Shown: piece by piece, positions 11,644 through 20,857 of the stretch
Numbering within the stretch: the stretch's first letter is position 1
Layout: every line of letters begins with the position of its first letter
Source: Jaapia argillacea MUCL 33604
Lineage: Eukaryota > Basidiomycota > Agaricomycetes > Jaapiales > Jaapiaceae
DNA: 57,026 bases
Direction of reading: 5' to 3'
Assembly: GCA_000697665.1 (NCBI GenBank)
Contig: KL197709.1
Location: 1 to 57,026 of the forward strand
The notes under the pieces: generated by a model
What the model saw: only the letters and a program-made list of their open reading frames with translations
Told to the model about the DNA's origin: nothing
The model's database searches: none
Position numbers and translations under genes: made by a program

Positions 11644-11859
11644 AGCGCTCGGGACTTGGACAGCAGAAAATGTTTTCTCCCTGCGTCGTGCTTTCCGTGT
11701 ATATTTGGTGTTGTTTTGCTGCCGGAACTGTTTTGGTGACGAGTTCAACGACTTTTGTTACTTCAGATTTTTGTCCGAGTCCTCCTGCTTGGATCATATT
11801 TCTCGTCAATCTCTATCCTCCACATCTTTACTATATATCATATCTCCGTTTGATCGGCA
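11644..11859. promoter_or_regulatory. Bidirectional promoter region, Plavaka/DUF6532-like pair
   Basis: These 216 bases separate the two divergent start codons (ATG at 11643 on - and 11860 on +). They contain CTATATATCATATC at about 11831-11844, a TATA-like element 15-30 bases before the + start. Any promoter for either gene must largely sit here, so shared regulation is likely. This is inferred from spacing only. Confidence 0.45.
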
Positions 11860-14800
11860 ATGGTTCTAACTTGCCCTGACTGCCGTGGCGAATTCAGGAA
11901 TGGTGCTGGATTAACCCAACATCGCAATGCAATGCATCACCCACTATCTGTGGTATTAAATGACGAGGATGATCTTTCAACCTCAACGTTCGCGAAGCAC
12001 CCCACTTGACGGGTGAGCCAGTTTTCCCTTGTATGAAAATCTGCAACTTAGGCCCATGGGTTGTCCGTAATCCTACAGCCCTGCCCTGCGACGAAAACGG
12101 GCACTATTTACCACCTCATTATCAACCACCACCACCTCCTGACGACAACCGACCGGAATTGTATCCCTTCGAGTGGCGAATCGATTTTGACTTCGCATAC
12201 CAACATTTCGTCGAGGTTCAAAACTCTGAGGGTTCCATCAACAAGGCTATTGAATGGTGGGCTGCCGCACTGCTCCAGCATGAAGATTGCCCGCCGTGGA
12301 CGAGTGCGCAAGAACTCTACGAAACCATTGACAACGTCCAGAAGGGCAATGCACCATGGAAAACATACAAGATCCGCTACCAAGGGCCGGTTCCTCCAGG
12401 AACCCCTCCCAAGTGGATGACTGAAACCTACGAGCTAGTCACCCGCGACGCTCTCCAATTGGCTGAAAATCAACTTCTTACTACCGACTTCGAGAAAGAC
12501 ATCACCTCGGTCCCGTACCTACAGTTCGATAAGGAGGGTCGACGAGTTTGGTCAAACCTAATGTCTGGTGATTGGGCTTACAAGCAAGCAGTAAGTGTCT
12601 TGCAATATCTTTGCGATGACATGTTTGACACATTTTTCACTCAGACATCTATCGCGGAGGACCCGAACACCCATGGAGCGATGTTCGTTCCAATCGTCGC
12701 TGGGAGCGACAAGACAACTGTATCTGTCGCAACGGGACATCAAGAATATCACCCTGTTTACATGTCCCCTGGAATTCTCACGAATTCTGCCCGTCGTGCC
12801 CGTGGTACTGGTGTTCTACCAGTTGCATTCTTGCCGATTCCGAAGGCAAATCGTAAACAGCGCAAGACGGTAGCATTCCAAAAATTTAGTCGTCAGATGT
12901 ACCATATGTCTCTCGCTCGGGTATTTGCCCCACTCAAACCAGCCATGACCACTCCCAAGGTCATTCGCTGCTCAGACGGTCACTTTCGGCGTGCCATCCT
13001 TGGTTTGGGACCCTATATCGCCAACTATCCAGAGCAAGTTTGGCTTGCTGGAATTGTGTCTGGTTGGTGTCCGAAGTGAGTAAAATCCCAGTCTCGACTT
13101 CCCTTTCTGATCTGTAATCTGAGTAGATGTGATGCACGTCCTACTGACCTTGATGGAGCCGGTGCCGTTCGAAGAAGCCACAACACGACCGACGTCTTTA
13201 TCAACTCGTTCAGTCCGTCAGTCCTTTGGGATGACTATGGTATCCGGGCAGATGTTATCGTGAGTCCTCATTGCCGATCGATCTCAACAATGGACTAAAT
13301 CATACTCTAGCCATTCACACATGGATTTCCTCGTGCAGATATCCATGAACTCCTCTCCCCGGACCTACTCCATCAAGTCATCAAGGGGACCTTCAAGGAC
13401 CACATTGTGAGCTGGGTAAATGAGTATCTTCATTTAGTTCACGGTGAGACTCGCGCCAATGAAATAATTGACGATATCGATCGCCGGTGAGTAGCCCAAG
13501 CCACCCCCGATTCTTGATTTAACTATTATACCCTCGCCAGAATATCAGCTGTCCCCCCCTTTCCTGGCCTCCGTCGCTTTCCAGATGGACGTGATTTCTT
13601 GCAGTGGACCAGTGATGATTCCAAGGCCCTAATGAAGGTGAGCAGCATGATTACATTGACCATTACCTGATTAATCCTTTCCTCAGGTTTATCTTCCCGC
13701 CATCGCCGGGCACGTTCCCCCCAAGATGGTCAAGTGCGTTGCCGCATTTTTAGACTTTTGTTACCTTGCGCGTCGTAACGCTCTCAATACCGACACCCTT
13801 ACGGAGCTCGATGCCGCCCTTGCACGATTCCACGAGCATCGTACAATTTTCACCGAAACCGGTGTTCGCACCGATATTTCATTACCTCGCCAGCACTTCC
13901 TCAAACATTACAGCCGTTCAATCCAACTATTTGGCTCTCCCAATGGATTATGTTCGTCGATAACCGAGTCGAAGCATATCAAGGCTGTCAAAGAACCCTG
14001 GCGACGCTCAAGCCGATTCAAAGCACTAAAGCAGATGCTCAGGACCAATTGTCGTCTGGACAAGATGGCGAGCGCCCGCCATCATTTTGCCATGCGAGGA
14101 ATGATGGAGGGTACGACATTGTCATATACGGCGAAGATGCTGAGAGGAGAGCCTCCCGAGCCTCCTAATCGTCCAACGGATGACGAGGATGATGATGGCG
14201 GCCCAGCACCCGGCCCCAGGGTGATGTCTTCGGTGGAGCTCGCGCGAACGCTCGTAAGTAACCGCCCTGTTGATCAGGTCATATCAGCTAAACTGGTCAT
14301 TAGAACGAGGCTACCCCAAGAATGTCGAAGACCTTGCGACGTTCATTGGTCAACCTAAATTTCCGGAGTTAATTCGCCGCTTCTTATTCGACCAACTCAA
14401 TCCCAATTCCAAGATTCCGTCCTCTGCTATTGCCGTTGATGATCTGCCTTACTTCGGTGGTTCGATCTCTGTCTTTCACCCTGCGGTTGCACGGTTTTAC
14501 GCTCCAAGTGACCTTTGCGGAGCCGGTGGGATGTGTCAAGAACGCATCCGGTCCAACCCTTGCTGGCGTGGCGAGTACCCCAGACGTGACACCGTCTTCA
14601 TTTCGTTGGACCCAGATCAACCTGGAATGCACGGGATGGTTGTCGGCCGTGTGTTTCTTTTCTTCTCTTTCGTCTTCCAGGATGTCCCATATTCGTGCGC
14701 TTTGGTTCATTGGCTAGTGCCTATCGTGAAGGATGACAATACCGGCATGTGGGTGGTTCGACCCAAGTTCAGTGGGAATGGTCGACGTAGCCTCGCCGTC

Positions 14801-14962
14801 ATCCACCTTGATTCTGTTGTACGAGCCACACATCTTATAGGCGTCTATGGATCGGGACTACTACCAGTTGACTTTCCACACGAGGATTCGTTGGATGCAT
14901 TTGCGGCATTCTATGTTAGTAAATACGCTGACCATCATATGCACGAATTCTTAGTTGCTTAA
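11860..14962 (+). CDS. Plavaka transposase
   Basis: Starts at ATG 11860 with a C2H2 finger (CPDCRGEFRNGAGLTQH, then RNAMH). Family hallmarks follow in order: LPCDENGHYLPP; LMSGDWAYKQA; VPIVAGSDKTTVS; HPVYMSPGILTNSARR; VIRCSDGHFRRAILGLGPYI; NYPEQVWLAGIVSGWCPK joined to CDARPTDLDG; RFLFDQLNPNSKIP; RFYAPSDLCGAGGM; and CALVHWLVPIVKDDNTGMWV near the end. The Asp in SDK and CSDG are candidate DDE-type catalytic residues. GT-AG introns of about 50 bases lie at 13074-13126, 13261-13311, 13487-13541 and 13637-13685. Two joints do not keep frame: after the zinc finger (about 11950-12000) and near 14254-14303. It is therefore either spliced unusually or slightly decayed. Confidence 0.85.
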
Positions 14963-14999
14963 TCCATTGACCAAGCAACCGTAAACACTCGCAGTAGTA

Positions 15000-16250
15000 A
15001 TGAGTACCCCAGTCTTTGAACTTATCCCTCTGGTTTGTCTTGTCAGCGGCTTGTTCGTCTGGTCTGCTTGGTCACCAGCCGAAAAGCCTAAAAAAGCTTC
15101 AACAAGGCACCAGATATCCGTAGATTTGCTGATTCAGTCACTTGAGGTTTCTAGAATGGAAGGTATTCAACCCCACTGCTCGAATCGGCAAAAGTCTGAA
15201 TGTCAACTTCAGAACTGAAGGCAGAGGCAGCCGCTATACTGTGTATTAACAGGTAGAGTTATCCAAGCTGTACAAGCGTCCAGAGCTGGGCGCCAGGTCG
15301 AGAAAGCGTTTGAGTCGGTTGGGAGGAGGCGTGGGACTTTCGACTTGGGAATTCTGTCGCGTCTGTGGCGCGTTTACGCGTCGGAGTTACAACTCAGTTT
15401 ACATAAACTCAGTCTACTCGTCCCTTGCTCTCCCCCGCATCCTTGCCGTCCCTCCGTCGTCCCGCCGTCGACCACTGTCGAGCCAATATTTCTGTTAACT
15501 CATGCAGGGAGGCACAATATGCAGGCTATAAATCTCGTATATCGCGAAAATCAAGTACTCGTAGTGGTTGATTCGCGGATTGTCGCCCTTGTTGTGGTGG
15601 GTCCATCTCCCCCCATCTCCATTGCCATCTACTAGTAACTCAAACATCTCAGCAACTAACCTGCGAGTTTGCACAGGTGTCACATCAGGCCAAGGCATAC
15701 CCGATTCTAGGCAAATTCCATATATGGTGAGTCGGCGCATACATGCCCCTCCGATGTGCTCTATGTGAGTAGTCACCCTCGTTGACAACTCTGACGGCAG
15801 GTACTATGTTACTGAAGACCAACTCTCGAAAGGGTGCGCATATAACCCCAAACCCCGAGTTTGTCCTTTTCCGGATATATGCGTTCGGAAACAACTCGCC
15901 TTATATCCAGAGACTTCATCTCAAATACATTCCGATGTCAAGTACGTGCATTAGTTGCAGTCGTGTCGACTCAATATTCCCTGGGAGGTGTTACTTGCTC
16001 CCCTTGCTGCTCATACGAGCGGCAGTTGGTATATCCAGATCCCGGCTCCACTCAACCAGGGTTATGCGAACTCCCTCAACAATGAAGCAATGTTAGGCCC
16101 TCTTTGGAAGCCCTCATTTAGCTGCTTCAATCCGTGTCGGGGCGAGAAGAGCCTTCTTGCATGGTATGAGTTGTATCCGATTCATCTTCCTTCATATCGA
16201 AACTGATTTCCGACCGCCCACCCACGTTAAGGAGAATGTCCTATAGATAC
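15000..16250 (+). other. Possible small membrane-anchored gene, unresolved
   Basis: ATG 15000 opens a short frame with an N-terminal hydrophobic segment (FELIPLVCLVSGLFVWSAW) followed by basic residues, which would be a signal anchor. A typical 50-base intron (GTATTC...AACTTCAG, about 15162-15211) joins it to LKAEAAAILCIN. After that, coding-like pieces in other frames (RAGRQVEKAFESVGRRRG, ENQVLVVVDSRIVALVVV) cannot be linked with confidence. It lies just downstream of the transposase and could be a passenger or unrelated. I do not recognise it. Confidence 0.25.
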
Positions 16251-16690
16251 CGCAACACTTACTCGACGACGGTTACAATACCCCATCGACCGTCGCTGAC
16301 TCTCGCCATTGTTTGTGACGTGGCCATGAACTCTCTTTTTGCACTGCCACCTTTCATCAAGTCATCTCGCCTGTAACCCTCCCACCCTCCTCCGACGTCG
16401 ATGTCTTTACTGTCCTCACCTTCACGCTCGGACAATGCTTCTTTAGATGTGGTCGACTCCATCTCCGAACAACCAAACTCAAGTAGACTCTCTTTCTTCA
16501 CTCCCTGAATTTGCCCTCGTGCTATCATTTACGTACTTTATTTTTGTTTCAGATGCCTTGATCCCGTTTGACAGCAAGGTCTCGGAGGTGGGGGGGGCCA
16601 TCCAGCTTGCTCGTTGATATGGTCGAACGACTCGAATGGTACTCATTAGGCTACTTTCTATCCTCTTAATTCATCAATTCAATCCAGTTC
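16251..16690. other. No supported gene
   Basis: One charged ORF on the minus strand (16259-16528, 89 codons) overlaps equally open frames on the plus strand, with nothing to choose between them. Contains a G8 run near 16588-16600. Confidence 0.35.
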
Positions 16691-16699
16691 ATAATCCTC

Positions 16700-17016
16700 T
16701 GAAAAACGGTGCTTGGCACTATTGATATGGGGTGCATAGGGATAGCACAGAAATGTGGCAAAGGCTAGTCACATTGAGTGTCCTAGCCGCTTGTAAGAAG
16801 GTGCTATCAGTATTTAAAAACAGTGCCTATCCTCAGAAAACGAGTGGTCGTCGCTCTGGATGTTAAAAAGCAATCATGTCTGTTCCAGAGCTCAAAGCAC
16901 TCCTCGGAAAAGTGACTAAGGCACTTTTTATGCGAGTGCTATGAGCACTTGTGGGCACTCTTTTTGAGAGCGGCGGACACTGGTTTCGTGCCAGAGCCTT
17001 CGTCACTCTTTTTGAG
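16700..17016 (+). repeat. Subterminal repeat region of the Plavaka element
   Basis: Dense in GTGC and GCAC tetramers, some as tiny inverted repeats (GTGCTTGGCAC at 16709-16719, GTGCTATGAGCAC at 16936-16948). Two direct copies of CACTCTTTTTGAG at 16956-16968 and 17004-17016. CACTA-type transposons carry clusters of short repeats inside their ends that bind transposase, and this cluster lies on the expected side of the transposase gene. No matching left end was found. Confidence 0.5.
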
Positions 17017-17020
17017 TTAA

Positions 17021-18233
17021 TTTACTTCCCACATGGCCATGGGTCGGTCAACAAACGAGTAGATATGATCGTGTGACTAGTTACAATTACTAAGGTCCAC
17101 GACTAGGGGATCTGATCAGAGACCTTGATCAGGTTCGTCCAGGTGTGCGTAGGTCTCCTGGTCGGATTTCGAACAGAAAGACTTTTCACGCAGTGATTGC
17201 CTTTGCCAATACTCCCGAATCAAACACCAGGGAAGTGTGTCACAATTCCGACTCGATGAGCCTGCATCAGGAAAGCAGGGAAGCTTCTGACGGCCTCTGA
17301 CGAGTCTCCGTTAGAGGCTTCAGAAGCGAAAGAAGCCGAAAAAAGGCCGTCAGAAGCGAAAGTTCGACATCTGTTCAGTTCCTCAATTTTGGGTCTGTCA
17401 GCGGATTTCGATAAATCTGTGTCAGTTCGCCAGATGTCCTCAGTCGCTGTCAGAAAAATACTGAAAGGTGTTGCAAAGCGATACTGATTCGGGTGAAATG
17501 CAATTCTACAAATACACACCCTCTCGTAGCCAAGGAAGCGAACGGTACAAAATGATCTATTGGGATTTGGGAACTTCGTCCCTCACAATCACACTACAAG
17601 ATCGGGGTCCATCAAAGGATTCTGGAGGCACCAACACAAAGCAGATGCTGATCGATGGCGAGAAGTGGATAAAGAGGAGGGAGACAGAGCGAGAGGGACA
17701 TGCTTCGAAGTCGAATTCTAGCCAAGGACCAAAGCGACAAGAAAATCCGACTCATTTGAATGGGGAGGGAGGGGGTGCAAGTGGCAATGCACCATCAACC
17801 TGCCCTGTTGGCCATACCCCAGAGGCCATCCGTGCTCATCTCGACTCCACCTCATACTTTCTTTGACGCCCTTGCAGAGGGGAGAGGAGGGCCTAAACCA
17901 TTAAGAGGGAGTCTTCCGCTGGTTTGCTGTCATTTTGGTAGGTTCTGAGACTGATTGATGTCCCTCAGCTTGAACGAATCCAACAGGCAAATGGGGGGGA
18001 TTAAATCCGGAAGAGGACTTAGTCATCGAGCACAAGGAATTCAGAGTAATGGGAGATATGAGGGATACAAAGCCAGTCAATGAAGGGAGATATTGGAGAT
18101 TCAGTATAGCGTGCAAGTGATGCAGGTGCCGGTGGTTGGGTTATGGTTGAACATGTTGAATAGTGATATTGGAAGGTAGACCCATTGAGCAAGCTTCTGT
18201 AAGTACGTCCAAGTAGCAGCATCATCAACAAGA
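17021..18233. other. No supported gene; contains a 14-bp inverted repeat
   Basis: The plus strand is open at 17468-17866 (132 codons, Gly/Ser/Lys-rich) but has no domain and is not clearly spliced. The stretch also holds the inverted repeat described at 17283-17357. Confidence 0.35.
17283..17357. repeat. Perfect 14-bp inverted repeat with nested hairpin
   Basis: GCTTCTGACGGCCT (17283-17296) is perfectly reverse-complementary to AGGCCGTCAGAAGC (17344-17357), with 47 bases between. The loop itself contains GGCTTC...GAAGCC, a second stem. It could fold into a stable hairpin or be the core of a small palindromic element about 270 bases beyond the Plavaka right end. Confidence 0.7.
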
Positions 18234-18590
18234 TTAGGTCCAGTCCAGAGGATCGTCAACCAGTGAGCACATTGAGTTAGACACGCCAATAGATGCAATG
18301 GCTTTTGGCGCAGTGATGATAGCGATGTGTCCTATCAAAGCATTTCAAAGGTAGAGTGGGGGGCCACCGGAAGGATATACGTACCAGGATTGAACTCGAA
18401 CTCCTCCATCAAGACGTAACAAATGCTTTGGACAACTTCCAACCAAATGATTATCGACAAGAGCAGGTCTGTGCCAAAACGCCGACGTACGAGCGTCGCG
18501 GTGAAGTAGCAACCAGGTAGTGAAAGGTCGAGGGCCCGAAGATAGAAGCTGAGACCAAGAATAGGAGAGGCTGCAATTCCTATTTATATA
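18234..18590 (-). CDS. Small hydrophobic protein gene (tentative)
   Basis: Two exons joined by a well-formed 53-base intron (GTACGT...TTTGATAG, 18332-18384). The upstream exon is open through a hydrophobic segment with a basic motif (SLPGCYFTATLVRRRFGTD, then LLLSIIIWLEVVQ). Exon 2 ends SMCSLVDDPLDWT. No ATG precedes the hydrophobic part in frame; the first ATG gives a short product starting MEEFEFNPGH. The DLLLSI...NPGH pattern could be a Pmp3-like proteolipid or the start of a seven-helix DUF6534-type membrane protein; I cannot decide. A truncated, similar copy lies at 52126-52197. Confidence 0.35.
18582..18590 (-). promoter_or_regulatory. TATA-like element
   Basis: On the minus strand this reads TATATAAAT, about 35 bases before the hydrophobic coding segment of the 18.2-18.6 kb gene. 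If used, transcription would begin near 18550. Confidence 0.4.
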
Positions 18591-18753
18591 GTTTTCGCTG
18601 CTTAAATTAAACTCCGACGCGCGACGCCAGACTGCTTCAACTCCTCCTCCTCATCATCATCATCATCACTCCTCCCCCTTCCCCCTCCCTTCTGCTCTTG
18701 GGGACTCTGGGGTTTGGTTGCTTGATTCACAATTTCGGAGAACGGTTCCAGTT

Positions 18754-20353
18754 TTATGTATCTCTAAATATTACACCATTGAACATTTGTTCATCTGCGT
18801 TTCCCCTCTCCCCCTGACACCACGCCACGTCCATCATGCAGGGAGGTAGAAGCAACCTCTCCACCCCTCTTCCAACGGAGCGCCACATGTAGGGATCAAT
18901 GAAAACCAGATCGATTGACGGCCTCAGGGCCATTAAGGCGCAAACCTCTCGATTTAATATCCCAACCTCTATGTTGTTGAAGTCGCCCAACTGAAACAGC
19001 CGAATAGACCTCAAAGCAACACAGTTTTTGATCACGGCTTTGAAGAGAGACTTCACCCAACGCTAGAACAAGGACTTAGTCGTGTTGAGCGAGCTTTAAC
19101 CAAAATTTGAAGGGCGCACCTCCTGAACTTCTGCATTACCGATACAATGTGTGAGGTCCAACTCAACATGTTTCAACAAACGACATCTTGCGACAGCGCA
19201 CCCGAATACACCCTCCAGGTCGCCAATTGCAGCGGTGTAGGCTAACGAAGTGAGACCCAAGGGAAGTACATCCACAAGATCACTCTGGCTCAAGTCATTC
19301 GGAGAGTTGAGAAGCGGCTGAATAGATAGTGACCGTATCGGCCTGTCTCCCAGGAGCTTCTGCACCAGAGGCAGGGGAGCTTCTAGGTAGTTCAGCATCG
19401 GGATGGAGGATGGTCTAATCTTGGCCTGGAGGACGTGTGTGGGTGTTTCGTCGAGATGCACAGTCAGTGACATCAGGACAGGAATGGCCTCCAGCAACAG
19501 TAAGAACGGCTCCCAAACTCTGATCTATTCAAGGATTCGTTCAAGAGATTATCGGTAACGGATGCAACAAATACGAAAAAAAGGATCTCACCTCTCTCAG
19601 AAATAGATGCGTAAGCTGACCCGCGCCGTCGAGGGCTCGCAAGCCTTTCAACAACGAATTTACAACCGTGTCGATTGCCCTTCCGCCCCTATCCAGAGCG
19701 AGGTTGTCGTCTGATATCGAAATCCAGTTTAGGGTTCCGACCGATAGTCCAGCAAGCATCCCGTCATCTACCTCCCTTCGGGATAGGCTATTGCAAAATC
19801 TGAAAGTTACCTGCAGCCTCTTCAGGCTCTTTGCCAATCCCAACCCTCCGTACTTCAGCTGGGTGCCAGATACCACAATGGCCACCGAATGAAGCTTCTT
19901 GAGATCCTCGAAGGGTATATTGTTCAACGCAGCTTCCACTCGCAACTGGGGACCCACCAGCAGAAGGGTCCTCAGCTCCAGCATTTGTCCCACCCACATG
20001 CTTTGGGCGTTCTGAAGCTCTGCATCCCTCCCACGGTAGTCCAAGCTGAGGTGCAACACATGTTGCTGCCAGCCAGGAATTGGCCTGTCAAACGCAATGC
20101 CCTGGTACCGCCGAAGTGGCCTACCAAAGTGGATCGATGCGAAAGTGAATTTTTTGAGATATTCGGCCCACTGTTTGTTGACGAGCCTCAAGATTTTGTA
20201 CGCCACAACTATCCTGTCCCAATACCAAGGGCGTTCGATCAGAAGCTCCGCTCGGCTGAGCCCAAGAAGGGGAACGAAGTGAAAGATCATGTCGCAGATC
20301 ATAGGATCGACGATCCCAGACAACGGTTCGCAGGCTTCGACGGGACATGACAT
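18754..20353 (-). CDS. F-box/LRR-type protein A (491 aa)
   Basis: Three exons, complement(18754..19062, 19120..19524, 19592..20353), with in-frame GT-AG introns of 57 and 67 bases. The F-box-like N-terminus (ACEPLSGIVDPMICDMIFHF, then YKILRLVNKQWAEYLKKF) is followed by leucine-rich segments: LELRTLLLVGPQLRVE, LKKLHSVAIVVSG, LPLGLTSLAYTAA and NCVALRSIRLF. The likely role, by family, is substrate adaptor of an SCF ubiquitin ligase. Its start codon is the upstream of two nearby ATGs; the second (20348) is out of frame because of one extra C relative to gene B. It lies downstream of, and on the same strand as, the SNF2 gene. Residues up to about 69 are virtually identical to B, and the rest is not. 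Confidence 0.85.
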
Positions 20354-20564
20354 GGAAACGTTAGGGGGCTTGACAGCGTCTAAATTTATGGAACAAGATC
20401 ACCTGTGACTCCACTCCTGGTCAAACAGGTTTCACCTAAGTTTCGGCACTTAGCAAACTGATTGGATTTCGCTTCTATCAAAGTTGAAACTCACCCATAG
20501 CTGGGACGCTAGACTTGTTGAACCGTCAGCAACCGACAGTGCTGAAAGGCGACCAAGTGAATCA
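20349..20564 (-). repeat. Duplicated promoter, copy of gene A
   Basis: These 216 bases upstream of gene A match 56811-57026 upstream of gene B without gaps and with six substitutions (about 97% identity). The duplication continues into the first 190 or so coding bases. Whether it extends further upstream cannot be seen, because the window ends inside the B copy. Confidence 0.9.
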
Positions 20565-20584
20565 AACCATGTCCTTTCCCCCCC

Positions 20585-20595
20585 TTATATATATA
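20585..20595 (-). promoter_or_regulatory. TATA-like element upstream of gene A
   Basis: Reads TATATATATAA on the minus strand, about 235 bases before the gene A start, between A and the 3' end of the SNF2 gene. The corresponding position for gene B lies outside the window. Confidence 0.35.
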
Positions 20596-20857
20596 GGAGA
20601 GGCTGCCTCGTGGGTGATGGCAGAAAATTTTCTTTTCGTCACAAAATACAACAGCAGCCCAGACAAGAAGGCAGATTTAAGTAGACTAAGATCTGGTCTG
20701 ATACTAGCATTAGCGAATAGGATTCGAGCGGCCCAGTGGATCCAATCAGTGGACACAAACGATGTATAATGGCATCCACCACCCCCGCCCAACTCAGATA
20801 GTACACTATTGTATGTAGTGACCGTAGCCTACATATTCATCCACATCATTCAGTAGC

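Larger units (their letters stand above)
9116..17016 (+). mobile_element. Plavaka-type DNA transposon carrying two divergent genes
   Basis: The unit comprises the DUF6532-like gene (9116-11643, -), the Plavaka transposase (11860-14962, +) and a right flank dense in GTGC/GCAC motifs, ending with two copies of CACTCTTTTTGAG (last at 17004-17016). Plavaka elements are CACTA-like DNA transposons of Agaricomycetes. The right boundary is inferred from the repeats. The left boundary is not seen, so the start given is simply the outer end of the accessory gene. Possible frame breaks in the transposase suggest the copy may no longer move by itself. Confidence 0.55.

Noticed and set aside
11285-11869. 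194-codon plus-strand ORF upstream of the transposase
   Set aside because: It is antisense to the N-terminal exons of the DUF6532-like gene, whose coding pattern and introns are clear.
12558-12752. Minus-strand ORFs inside the Plavaka gene
   Set aside because: Antisense to the strongly conserved transposase block containing SGDWAYKQA and GSDKTTVS.
18234-18331. Basidiomycete pheromone precursor
   Set aside because: The short product starting MEEFEFNPGH lacks a C-terminal CAAX motif (it ends DPLDWT).
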